Origin: Rhypophila decipiens
Taxonomy: Eukaryota; Ascomycota; Sordariomycetes; Sordariales; Naviculisporaceae
Length of the DNA: 37,008 nt
Assembly (NCBI GenBank): GCA_033297075.1
Contig: MU858318.1
Coordinates: 1 to 37,008 of the forward strand
Direction: 5' to 3'
The notes beneath the pieces are model-generated. The model worked only from the letters and a program-made list of their open reading frames with translations, ran no database searches and had not been told where the DNA came from. The translations under genes and the position numbers were made by a program. Shown here piece by piece: positions 1-10,350 of the stretch (within the stretch, counting starts at the first letter, position 1; each line of letters starts with the position of its first letter).

Positions 1-414
1 CCAATGACAAAGATGATTATCAAGATTTCCAATGATGACCAATCCCTCACAAACAGGAACATATATTCTTCCGAACGACACCGAATATTCTGACAAAAGG
101 TTGATTCTCCTAGTAGCATTCACCCGCTGTCAAAACCCTAACCCGGGATCTACCTCGGACTGCGGGATCCCAGCCAACCAGAGTTCGAGGGTGGATTGGA
201 TTCGGCAACAAGCTGATTAGGCGCCGAAATACAACATGCCTGGGAGGGGTAAAATGGAGTGATGATGTGGCACAGCCACTGGCGGAACACACAACAGGTC
301 TCAATTCTAGATTTCACAGTTATAATAAGTTTATAGGATATATATCAAGTGCCAACCTCCTTTCACAGGTTCACTCCACCGGACCAAGCGGCTATTACAC
401 GCCGCTGTACGACA
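1..414. other. 5' flank of the NLR gene, no gene seen
   Basis: No convincing coding region is visible. The short open frames on both strands lack splice-linked continuation or recognisable motifs. A TATA-like run (gatatatatc, 337-346) lies about 70 bp upstream of the first ATG of the NLR gene at 415 and may be its core promoter. This is motif matching only. Confidence 0.4.
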
Positions 415-3400
415 ATGCCATCGTTAAACCTTAGGAAACGACTCCACCAACTGAGGAGTTCATCGCCCAAGACTGATCTCTTCGAGGATAGAGCGGGCGG
501 CTCTGTGGATAACGCCCGATTTTCATCGTCGAAAACGCCTAATACATCTCGGGATCTCACCGGGCTAAATAGCTCCAACATCGCGGCTTTGGATACGAAC
601 AATGTCACCCACGTTATACAACCCAGGACATGGAGGCACCCTACCACTACGAATCCAGTAGGATTGACCCTTGTCTATTCCCCATACGATGGAGTCATCA
701 AAGCCGACATGGTCTTTATTCACGGGCTTGGCGGAACCTGCCATATGACCTGGTCCAAGGATCGCGACATTAGATTCTTTTGGCCAGGAGTGTTTCTCCC
801 TCTAGAGCCTGAGCTCTGCCAGACCAGGATCTTCACATATGGCTACGACGCCGATGTGAAGTCTGGGAGTCGGACGTCTTCGTCCATTCTGACTTTCGCC
901 AAGAAATTGTTGTATGACCTCAAATATCATGCACTTGCGGACGAGACCGGGGTTCTGCCGATCGGACAGGTTTGTGGGCAGTATCAGACCTGTAATGACT
1001 ACCAGCGCATCTAACCAAACAACTTCACCTATCTTAGGTTCCGCTCATATTCGTCGCCCACTCCATGGGTGGTCTTATTGTGAAAGAAGTAGGCTAGTCA
1101 AACCAGCTCAGTGTATTGGAGTATGGACTGAACCGCAACTAGGCCTACATATGCGGTCAGCTGGACCCCGACTACTCACACATCGTCGAGGCAGTACTGG
1201 CCATCGTCTTCCTCTCCACGCCACATCGTGGCAGCAATCTAGCAGAGACCTTGAATCGCATCCTTCGGGTGTCTCCTCTCTCGACGCCAAAGCCATACGT
1301 TAACGAACTGATTCAAGGCTCTTTCACGATCCAAAAGATCAACGAGCAGTTTCGACACATGGCACCAAAACTGAACATCGTGTCGTTCTACGAGACACGG
1401 CCAACTACCATTATCCGTGGAGTCAAAGTCATGGTACTGGAGAAAGACTCCTCCGTTCTTGGGTACCCCGGAGAAATATCCCACGCTCTCGATGCGGATC
1501 ATCACACAGTTTGTAAATATGACAGTCGAGAGGATCCTAAATACGTGGCCGTATGCAACTATCTCAAGTCCATGATCGGCACCATCGTTAGTCGACAACC
1601 AACCTCCGCCATCTCAATGGAGACGCGCGGAACCGCTGCGACGGCTCCAGAGTTGAGTCCTCAGGAACTACTGGAGCTTTTCGGTATTTCGGAGCCATGT
1701 AATGTCGACTATATGTTCTTTCGGGACAGGTGGACACCTGGAACATGTACCTGGGTTTTCAGGGAGCCGTCGTTCATGAAGTGGATAGATGGATCAAGCC
1801 CCTTCTCAAATATTCTCTGGATTTACGGTGTACCAGGAAGCGGCAAGTCAATTTTATCTTCCTACTTGATCGACCATTTAGCTCAGAACGGGCGTGCGTG
1901 CCAGTACTTCTTCTTCCGCCACGCAGATTCGAGAAAACGGTCGCTTCCTGCTCTCCTCAAATCCCTCGCTTTTCAGATCACACAATCGGATCCAGTATTC
2001 CTTAATGCCATCGCCGCCGTCTCGACTAATCTGGCACTTGAGGGCGCAGACCCCATGACCATGTGGCATAGAAACTTTAGAACAATCTTATTCGCACAAA
2101 CTAGATTAGACCACTTATACTGGGTGTTCGACGGCTTTGACGAATGCGACGATATTCGGACCGGCGTCAAGTTGCTCACAGAAGTCTTGAACCTGCCGGT
2201 CTCCATCAAAATTCTCATCACGAGTCGATGGGATCCTGGACTTGACGCAGTGTTCAAGAAGCTCGCACCAACGCACGGAGAATTAATCGAGCCCATTACC
2301 ATGGGAAGCAACACCGAGGACTGCCAAAGGATTGTCGAGCTCGAGCTAGACTGGCGCGAGATTCCTGACTTCCGGCAACGAATAAGCAGTCAGCTTCTCG
2401 CCCAGGCTGAGGGTAACTTCCTCTGGACGCGGTTGACTGTGGAACGCATCAACAAATGCCACACGACCGCCGCTGTTGAGCAGGCCCTTCAAGAATTGCA
2501 TCCAGGTATGGAAGATGTTTACATCCAGATGGCAGCAAACATTTTCGACCTTGGCCCGGCCGACGCTACATTGGCAAAGAGCATCCTCTCGTGGACATGC
2601 TGCGCCCAGCGAAGATTAAGCCTGCTTGAGCTGGCGGAAGCACTTGCACCACAAAGCCGTGATATTCTGGACCTGGAGAGGTCCATTGTGCCATTGTGTG
2701 GTGGCTTCGTTGTCCTGGACAATGACGGCTCTGTGGGTATGGTCCACCAAACAGCACGGGACTTTCTTGTTGACTCAATGAACAAAACATTTCACGTGGT
2801 TATGAAACAATCACACCATACCGTTGCTTTGCGGTGCCTAAAGCTTCTCAGTACACCTGGCATACGGCGAAAACTCAGGTTGGGACAGACCCCGGTACTG
2901 CTAGGCTACGCTTCACAATACCTCTGGGCACATCTGGCATCATGCGATTTCTCATCAGACGGTATAGTCCATGGCGTTTCGAAGTTTCTCAAAGGACAGC
3001 ATGTGTTAACTTGGATCCAGTCACTCGCTCAAGACAGGGAGCTCCATGTCATGGTACAGGCGTCAGAGTACATGTCCATGTGTGCCAGGAGGCTCAACGC
3101 CCCCGAACAAGCTTCGGAGCAACAAATACTGCTTGGCTGGGCCGCAGACATGAGAAAGGTGGTCGGCAAGTTTGGTCGCCAGCTATTATGTCAACCGGAT
3201 AGTATACATACGACAATCCTCGCCTTTTTTCCGATCAACTCGATGATCCACAAGCAACAAGCACACAGCGGCAAACAAGCTATCACTGTCAGGGGTATAG
3301 AGCAAGACTGGGATGACTCGGTTGCTCGTCTTTCCTTTTCAACAGAATTTGATGCTGTAATGGTCGTCTCTGGGGGTGGCATTGTGGCGCTTGCCGGGAT

Positions 3401-6048
3401 ACTCCCTGACAATACCGGTAGAATCTGTTGCAATATAGACTCAGCTAGTCTTGGTGCGATTAACGTTTTACCGGATGACAGGTTATGAGCCCGGGTGGCG
3501 CGTTTGGTAACCGCTACACTCTTCCAAACTGCTATAGAGCTTATAAGCCCAGCGGAAGCGCAAGAGGTAGTGTGTTCGATCCAATCCGCAACCGAAAGAA
3601 AAAGACCTCCAGAACCGGCCACTAAGACTACAAAGTTGTATTCATACACATAGAACCTATAGAGCTCCAAGACTATTGAGCCCGGGGGAGTGTTGCAATA
3701 TAGACTCAGCTAGTCTTGGTGCGATTAACGTTTTACCGGATGACAGAATCATGATATATCGCGTTGACACCCATGAGGAGGTTCGGCAGCTGGAACACGG
3801 TGAGAAGATACGGAAAATTCAGCTCGACCAGTTCGGCACGATTTTGGTTTCCTGTGGCTACTCCACAACCATGGTCTGGAGCCTCGAGACAGGCGACTGT
3901 ATCGCTCAAGCCCGCAATCCGCCGACCAAGCCCCATCCTCAGACAATCTTCTTTGATTCGGAGAAGAAGAGAATCTTGATCGGAACCAATGACAGGAGAC
4001 TCTGGTCCATCCAGTTAGACCCCAGTTCCAACAAAGACGTACCAGGGACTACGTATACGCAAGTGACTCGCATCATGGAGCAGGCCGGCACAAATTCGCC
4101 GAGCTGTATGGCTCTAAGCCCAGACAGGCAGCTCATAGCATGTGGATACAGACAGCCCAACAAGGGCATCACAGTCTGGGACCTCGAATCTCAGGAACAG
4201 ATCGCATGGCGCCCTGACCTCTCCCAAGCAAGACAGCTTGTCTGGCACCCACACAATGGAGAGTTGTTTGGGCTCATGCAGGTCCAGTGCGGTCAGATCT
4301 TCAAGTGGTATCCAGACGATGACCAGGAACCAATCATTCAAGATACAGAGGCGTCGTGCCTGGCCATCAGTGACAACGGTAGTGTCCTGGCCGTCGGTGA
4401 TCAGCATGGCATAGTGCGGCTGATGAGGACCGAGGATATGGTGATAGTCGCTCGAGTCGTGGGACAAGATGGCGTTTTGGGGTTGACCTTTAGCTCCAAC
4501 TGCCGGCAACTATATGACCTACGCAGGACGCATATGAACGTTTGGCAGCCAAGCGCCCTTCTGAGGATGGCCGAACCTATCCCCACCATTGCTGACCTGG
4601 AAAACGATTGGGACTCACCGACCGGAGGATCATTAAACAACACGCAGGAGGTAATGGAGGAACCAGGAAGCGCTCCCAGAGTCGACCCGATTACGGCTCT
4701 CTCATCTCGTCCCATCGGGACCCTTTTCTGCGTCGGCACCGCCAGGGGAGTAGTCACTCTTCACAAAGCCGCCTCCCCATTAGAGGTCACCCTGGAACTC
4801 CACCGCTCGGTGAGTTACCACAGCATCGAACAAATTGCATGGAGCAATGACGGGTCAAGGGTCTGCTATGCTGATGTCAGCAGGACCATCCGTGTTGATT
4901 CCATTGCTTTAGAGGACAATGTGCTTACGGCAAACAGGCTGGCGCAGATGACCATTCCTCAGCTTCGGGATAACATTACTCAAGTGCTATTTCACTGTAG
5001 CGACCTGGACCGTTTACTCGTCGCCAGCATGATCACGGCCGCTGTGGTCAACCTCGCTGAGAATATGATCGAGGCTATCACAACTGCTGAGCATACATGT
5101 GCCGGTAATGCAGGTGCTATAAACAACGATGGCCCAAGTAACTTCACAAGATGGCTACCTCATCCATACTCTGACGGGCTAGTAATGAAAGCGAGCGCCA
5201 CGGAGATAGATGTCCTTTCATGGGTCGCGCTCGGGAGAGTATCACCCAAGGCAGTAATAGACATCTCGACAACGCCACTTGCACCTCCATTATCTTCAGA
5301 TCCTGCCTTGAGCCTTGCGCCTATTCCTGGATTCAAAACAACCCAGGTCTTTACAGGGATCTATAAAAGCTCTCTAGACGTCTTGATCTCACCACCGCGG
5401 CATAACGCCTATTTCCTCTTGACATTCAGTCCAAGAGACTCTTCCCGGGAACTTACGCTGCATCTCTGGAGATTGGAGCAAGCTCAGATTTCGACACAAA
5501 CCGATGCCAACCTGACAGTCACCGAGGTCGCTGTCCCTGCCCAAGTAGTCACTTCTATGACCCGCCCGCTCGGATTTCTCACCGTGGCCTGCAGCAAGCC
5601 CCAGCCAGCATGGTACAGAGCCGGAACTCAGACCGACACATTACTTCTCGTCTTTCTAGATCGTACAAATTCAATGTGTACCTGGTCTGTCCCATTAGAC
5701 AACGCCGCTTATCAGAGTTCACATACCACGAGCACTATTCCTTCATCTACTTTACATAATGTCGTTGCCACTTCAGCTTCTTCAGGTACAGCACCAACCC
5801 CTACTGCTCTCAGTGTGCCCCAGCAAAAACCCGAAGAAGACGACATAAATCCCAACCAACGGAGAAAATCAAGTTTCCTGGATTGGCCGGGCCGCCAGCG
5901 TCAGACACTACCACCAACCAAAGATATAATAAGACAAAATTATACCCTCCCAGGCGAGTGGGTATCCTCCGACACAACCGGGCTGATCCGTCTCTTTCCC
6001 TCTCCGAACAAACTTGACGGCCCAGTTCACGGACGCACTAAGGAATAA
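415..6048 (+). CDS. NOD-like receptor: lipase-like (SesB type) / NACHT / WD40-like propeller, interrupted by an insertion that may be spliced
   Basis: Model: exons 415-969, 1038-1088, 1143-3481 and 3747-6048, giving 1,748 aa. Introns 970-1037 (ctaac branch site) and 1089-1142 restore one frame. Residues 100-107 (VFIHGLGG), 192-197 (AHSMGG, nucleophile Ser194) and 227-233 (STPHRGS) mark an alpha/beta-hydrolase of the type at the N terminus of fungal NLRs. A P-loop GVPGSGKS (431-438) and Walker B VFDGFDECDD (530-539) define an intact NACHT NTPase. After about residue 985 come diverged beta-propeller repeats (for example a segment ending TMVWSLETGD, and GITVWDLES). In this family the repeats sense a ligand, NACHT oligomerises, and the N-terminal domain executes incompatibility or cell death; that role is inferred here. 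The oddity is the 265-bp event 3482-3746. If retained, TGA at 3486-3488 truncates the protein to 983 aa without the propeller; if spliced as GT...AG, codon 982 is rebuilt. I use the first ATG (415); upstream codons in frame lack one. Confidence 0.88.
3426..3481 (+). repeat. 56-bp direct repeat, left copy
   Basis: This 56-bp segment is identical to 3691-3746. It is coding sequence of the NLR (the end of the NACHT-to-propeller linker, reading AINVLPDDR). The match breaks immediately outside both copies. The most direct reading is a long target-site duplication, or a templated duplication made when the 209-bp segment between the copies was inserted. Confidence 0.95.
3482..3690 (+). mobile_element. 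209-bp insertion in the NLR gene, tRNA-derived-SINE-like
   Basis: The insert sits between perfect 56-bp repeats inside an otherwise continuous reading frame. It carries a partial pol III A-box (TGGCGCGTTTGG, 3496-3507) and a good B-box core (GTTCGATCC, about 3574-3582), with a tRNA-like arrangement in between; this suggests a tRNA-derived SINE. It has no ORF of note and no clear A-tail. The motif gagcccggg occurs near both ends (about 3487 and 3678). It starts with GTTATG, and the right-hand repeat ends with CAG, so 3482-3746 can act as an intron. An AATTAA-like run is absent, but gattaac (about 3720-3727) could serve as branch site. The SINE assignment is an inference from box motifs. Confidence 0.5.
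3691..3746 (+). repeat. 56-bp direct repeat, right copy
   Basis: Perfect second copy of 3426-3481. Removing one copy plus the insert (265 bp, not a multiple of three) joins the upstream NACHT frame to the downstream propeller frame without loss or gain of a codon. The copy ends in CAG and contains pyrimidine-rich and branch-like sequence, so it could supply the 3' splice site. Confidence 0.95.
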
Positions 6049-6740
6049 AATAAGAGTACTGATAACAATTACTTTGTCAACAACACCAATCTTGATGCTA
6101 GAAGTACGGGGGTCGCTCATATCGACAAGGGCCGTAGGATAATCGCTGGGGATAATAATTCTTTAGGCGAAATATTAATAGGTTGTCCACTAGATACGCG
6201 TACTATTATTGTAGGCTATACCCTATAAGTCTTTTTATAATAAATCTGCTAGAAGTCCTCACTCACTTTCCTCCTAGCAAATCTTTTTTTGAGGTATATA
6301 CAGTAACCGTATATGAGAAAAGCACCTTCGGCGTATAATCAGCTGGATTACATGAATATTGCTTACCGCATACTTTAGCTCAGAACCATTCAATCCAGAG
6401 TATGCGGTATATGTGACGCTATGCGCTGAGTAATGATATTTGAGTCTCAGGACGTAATAGAAAACTATTTACTCAGCGTGAGTGTATGGTTATAAGCTGA
6501 CAGCTTGATGGTGGCGCCGCCATCAGCGTGAGATCGGGGGTTTTCCGAACCTAACATTGGGAACATTCCCTATCGTAGTAGTTCGTGATCCATGGTCACG
6601 ACTAGGCAACTGCAAGCATGGTACGATGAGTGCGATATCTTCGTTCTAGGTAGACGCTATGTGAGGTTAAGCCGAAGTCGGATGTCGTCGGGCACAGAGA
6701 CAAGACGGACATGTTACGGTGAAAGATGAGGAAAAAGGGG
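6049..6740. other. intergenic, AT-rich, with two stem-forming inverted repeats
   Basis: No gene is seen. The NLR stop is immediately followed by an AATAAA-like polyadenylation signal. Perfect inverted repeats occur at 6364-6374/6399-6409 (11-bp arms, 24-bp spacer) and 6424-6433/6469-6478 (10-bp arms, 35-bp spacer). An imperfect 18-bp palindrome centred on GGCGCC lies at 6507-6524, and the 9-mer cagcgtgag occurs at about 6474 and 6524. Confidence 0.7.
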
Positions 6741-6750
6741 TATATAATAG
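6741..6750 (+). promoter_or_regulatory. TATA-like element of the secreted-protein gene
   Basis: The sequence tatataatag lies 81-90 bp upstream of the ATG at 6831, in a plausible core-promoter position. The stretch between it and the ATG is pyrimidine- and CA-rich, as is common in fungal 5' UTRs. Confidence 0.5.
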
Positions 6751-6830
6751 AGCGAGGACGACGCTATTTCCTACATTGGCGACTCATTAACAGCACACAC
6801 TCCTCCATCTCCCTACCTTACGTCTTAGCC

Positions 6831-7583
6831 ATGCTCGCAAAGCCCTTCGCCCTTGTCGGCCTTCTGGCCACCAGCCTCAGCGCAGCGGCGCTGGGCCCTA
6901 GAGCTGGGGATGAAGTCCTCCCCGCCAGCGAAATTGGCGACTTTGAGGGGTTCACCTTCCTCGGCGAGGTGCCCAACCCCCACGCCTACATCACCACCAA
7001 CGTCTCGGATACCACGGCGCTGGACAGCCGCGGCATCATTTCCAAGCGCGACAGCTGCTTCTGGTGGTGGAACTCCCTCGCCACCTTTAGGACCTTTATC
7101 GCCAGAGATTTCGGTGAGTGATACTCATACACAAGTGATACTCATACACACCTGGCCCAATACAGCGAGCATGAGCACCTGGTCGTGCTAACCGACCTGT
7201 CCTACCGTAGCCAACGCGCTCCAGAGCGCCTCCAACGCCCACACGTGGTATGCACTGAACCGCGGGACGTGCCTCAAATGGCAGACGGGTACTGAGGTCA
7301 GGATCTGCGCATGCAACGACTACGTCTTTGAGAACACCCACTTCAAGCCCTGGGAGGCCGGCTGGGGCACGAAGAACCGCCTTGATGCCTGCTGCGGCGG
7401 CGCGTTTGACTGCCGGGGAGGAGACATCACCGGCCATGGGGACAGTGGTTTGCAGGTGAGTCTTTGTGCTTCTTCCAGTTGAACTCGGTTTCCAATGGGG
7501 GGAGCCGGTGTACTTGGCTAATCTGAGCTTTCTAGATTCGGATCACGACCTGGAGTCCGCTCGGACTTGGTAATGGCTGCTAG
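6831..7583 (+). CDS. small cysteine-rich secreted protein with a Kex2-like site
   Basis: Model: exons 6831-7113, 7211-7455 and 7536-7583, giving 191 aa. Donors are gtgagt in both introns, and all phases fit. Residues 1 to about 20 form a signal peptide (MLAKPFALVGLLATSLSA). A dibasic KR at 72-73 just before DSCFWWW suggests a pro-region removed by the Kex2 protease, leaving a mature protein of about 118 aa. That part holds all eight cysteines (76, 115, 127, 129, 155, 156, 162, 191), enough for four disulfides. It is also rich in Trp and Gly. I do not recognise a family. Such proteins are often apoplastic effectors or antimicrobials, but nothing in the sequence decides this. Intron 1 contains a 17-bp tandem duplication. 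Confidence 0.85.
7118..7151 (+). repeat. 17-bp tandem duplication inside intron 1 of the secreted-protein gene
   Basis: Two copies of a 17-bp unit beginning gtgatactcatacaca (7118-7134 and 7135-7151) differ only at the last base. The duplication sits 4 bp into intron 1, directly after the donor, and the second copy does not create an additional GTGAGT. Confidence 0.9.
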
Positions 7584-9336
7584 CCCTGGGATGGTTATTC
7601 TGCAGTGAGGCTTCGGCCTGCCTTTTTAACTCTGTCATCTTCTCAGGGAGGTGGACCATGAGATCCAGGGTTAGATTATATGTTCAGGGGTTCGTTCAGA
7701 AGCGATTCTTCTGTCTCATAACGGCCCGTTAGCAGGCGTCGTCAATGAAGGTGGATTTCGGCACAGTCATATTTCATAGGTAGTTGATAGACACTGAAGT
7801 AGGGCAGGAGGCTACGCCTAACAGCCAGATTCTTTTCGTTGTTTTAGAGGCCTCTTGTTTTAGTAGGTGCCACCCTGTGACACCCGACTCTGGTTAGGAG
7901 GAGTAAGAATATTAGAGGTCTTTCACTCCTCAACGAGCTCTTTTTATTGAAGGAATTTAACAACTTGCCCCAAACTGCTGTTTTGACCGTATAACGACTA
8001 TTACGGCCATGGCCAAGGGCTTAGCCAGTTCAAGAAAGAGAGTACTGTACATATATAGCAGCCCCAACTGATGAAGTTGGTCACGACCCATATAACATAT
8101 GAGACTTCATACGCACACAAGTGGACACAAACTACGGTACGTTGGCAGATATGGTAACCTGCCAAGTGCTGGCAGTTGGCTTTCAAAGGCTGGACCCACC
8201 TCTTGTATACAAAAGATTCGGGTACGACATGACTTATAAGAGGCTGAGAAAACAAGATAACAAACAACCGAGCTTACAACTATATATGAATTGCTGCAAC
8301 AGTGCAGATGGACTCACGGTGACATATAAGGTAAGGACATGGGGAAAAACAGAACCAGTCAGCCACGTTGCACGGATAAAACGGCGACCCAAAGCACAAC
8401 GCCTATAGTATAAATCTAATTCTAAGAGTATCGAACAAAAACAATAAGCTTGACAAGAGACAATAAATTCGAGGGTAATTAAACAAGAAGGTCCCAAAAG
8501 GGAAAAGAAGGGAACAAGAAACAAGAGCAGGGGCAAGTAAGGAAAGGGTGGTAAGAACGAACAGGAAAAAGGTGACAACCAAACCCAAGGAAGAAGCAGG
8601 AATACAAAGGCAAGAGCAAGAACCAAGTCGTTCAAAGTGAGCACCTTAAATCCAAGCACTGACGCCAGCAGAGAAGAAGATCTACTAGTATATCCTTCCA
8701 TCCTTCGCTCGCCATCTATTTTCCATTTTTACCAAAGGCCAACAAAGAAAACGCCATGATCCGCCTGCGAGACAAACGGTCGCCCGTTTCCTATATCTTG
8801 CAGCCATCCATGCCAGGGTATCGTTACCGTCTATCGTCTGATGAAAGGACTTGACGGAAAAGAGGAAATAAAAAGTCATCGTTCATGATCGTGAAAAGGA
8901 GACAAGGGCTGCACTTGGGAGGGAAAAAGAAAAGGATCAAATGGGTTTGAAAGAAGAGGAGCCATAGAATGTTAACCAGGTGAGAGTCCAACGACTCCCC
9001 GGTCATGGCGAACGTGATAATGGTCGAGAAAGTAAGTGGCTGCTTGCTTCCAGCAATTTGACTTGTGTCCATTGCTGAACCCTGTTGTTGTTGCTTGCTT
9101 CATGTTGATCGTCGATGTTGCTGCGTGTCTCGTATATGGAAAGGGGTTCTGTGATGTGTGGTCTGAAGGGGAAGATTATAACGTCATGACATGAAGAGTA
9201 TTCGTACGTGATATTTGTTGTGCAGTTGGGGGCGCAGGCGACTGGAAAGGGATGGGGTAGGGAGGGTAGTTCCACGCATGGCACATAATGACAGGCTCGA
9301 CTTTTGAAGGAAGGAAGGAAAACCCCGACGAGCAGG
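7584..9336. other. intergenic, strongly purine-biased block
   Basis: No supported gene. From about 8430 to 8640 the + strand is almost entirely A and G in long runs, and it is pyrimidine-rich on the - strand. This bias produces long, leucine- and phenylalanine-rich open frames on the - strand that look artefactual. Part of the stretch may be the 3' UTR of the - strand zinc-finger gene ending at 9337. Confidence 0.6.
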
Positions 9337-10233
9337 TTAAGGGCAGCCTGACTTCATCGTCCAGTGACGAATGTGTTCTTGGTGTTCTGTGACGAGTGCC
9401 GTCTCGTGCTCGCACCAACAGCGGTACGAAGTCTTTACATCTTTCCTGCACACCGGGAAGTGGCGGTCGTGGTTGTCTTTTCGTGTGTCCAGCTTGCCGC
9501 ATCGACATCGGAACGCCCTGCCACCGGCCCCGTCGTGTTTCGAATTGCAGTGGCGATCCAGGTCCCGTTCGCTGCTAAAGGGACGTGCGAAAGGGCAACC
9601 TGGAACTTGGCAGGGGAAGCCCTTCCTCCCCGCTGGTTGATGATTATTGATGTCAAGGCTAACGGGCCCGGACGGGTCAGCGGCGGTGTGAGACTCGGTG
9701 TCTGTGATTGGGGTCGGCGGCGAGTTGACGACGTATCCGCTTGTCTCCGCTGGAGATGCTGAAGTTGACTGTGACTGTAATGACAGTGGCGTATGGAAAG
9801 ACAAAGACGAGACAGGCATGCTCGGGCATGTAGGCGGTAGCGACTGGACTTTCCTCGAGTCGTCGACGGGAGAAGCGTCCCCAGGAATAGGAAGAGCGGT
9901 CTCTGGCTTTGGGCTAGACAAACGGACGCCGAGCAACGGTGATGGCAGGAGAACGGAGCCGGTGCCGACGGCGCCTGGTTGGAGCAGATGGGGATCTATG
10001 CATCCGCTGCCCCCGTCCTGTCGAGACCAATCACTGCATGTCGTGACAGAGGCCAGGTATTGATCAACCTCCACATCACTCCCTCGTAGGGCGCCTAACA
10101 CAGGGTCTTGGTAGTGTGGGTTCCAGATTTGCTCTCTATCGGGGTTGAAGGGGCGGTTGGGTTGAGATACATGATGAAGAGATAGTTTCGATGGGCGCCG
10201 CTGGCGCGCTGTGGAAGCCTCTGTGTGGGACAT
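9337..10233 (-). CDS. C2H2-type zinc-finger protein
   Basis: Single open frame of 298 aa. The first about 200 residues are Ser/Pro-rich and disordered. Fingers cluster at 206-298. Finger 1 is canonical, with C208, C213, H228 and H233 (C-x4-C-x14-H-x4-H). The second is a degenerate CxC...H...H/C unit (C243, C245, H255, H258, C262). A third has YRCWC followed by HxxH residues. Two atypical fingers behind one canonical finger are common in short fungal C2H2 factors of unknown targets. It probably acts in the nucleus as a DNA-binding regulator (inference). A TATA run (10240-10247) lies only 7 bp upstream of the ATG. If that is the true core promoter, translation could instead start at Met139, keeping all fingers. 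The start is therefore less certain than the product. Confidence 0.83.
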   Translation of the reverse strand: MSHTEASTARQRRPSKLSLHHVSQPNRPFNPDREQIWNPHYQDPVLGALRGSDVEVDQYLASVTTCSDWSRQDGGSGCIDPHLLQPGAVGTGSVLLPSPLLGVRLSSPKPETALPIPGDASPVDDSRKVQSLPPTCPSMPVSSLSFHTPLSLQSQSTSASPAETSGYVVNSPPTPITDTESHTAADPSGPVSLDINNHQPAGRKGFPCQVPGCPFARPFSSERDLDRHCNSKHDGAGGRAFRCRCGKLDTRKDNHDRHFPVCRKDVKTSYRCWCEHETALVTEHQEHIRHWTMKSGCP

Positions 10234-10290
10234 TCATCCTATATATACCACTGGACTAAGACACCGTTTAGCTATGACTCAGCCGTTGGT

Positions 10291-10350
10291 CATGTAGTTT
10301 AGTGGTTAGCTTCTTGGACGGTTGGACCCTCGATGGTTAAGTGTCGATCA
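10291..10350 (+). other. degenerate tRNA-like / pol III promoter relic
   Basis: The sequence tagtttagtggtta (10295-10308) matches the pol III A-box consensus well. A B-box-like gtgtcgatca follows at 10341-10350. I cannot fold an acceptor stem or a clear anticodon arm, so this is not a functional tRNA gene. A decayed tRNA or SINE fragment is the likelier reading. Confidence 0.35.

Noticed and set aside
1973..2314. open frames antisense to the NACHT domain
   Set aside because: Shadows of the real + strand exon with intact Walker motifs.
8234..8701. 155-codon open frame (-) encoding a Leu/Phe-rich, membrane-like product
   Set aside because: It reads the pyrimidine strand of a purine/pyrimidine-biased block; hydrophobicity follows from T-rich codons, with no family motif or promoter.
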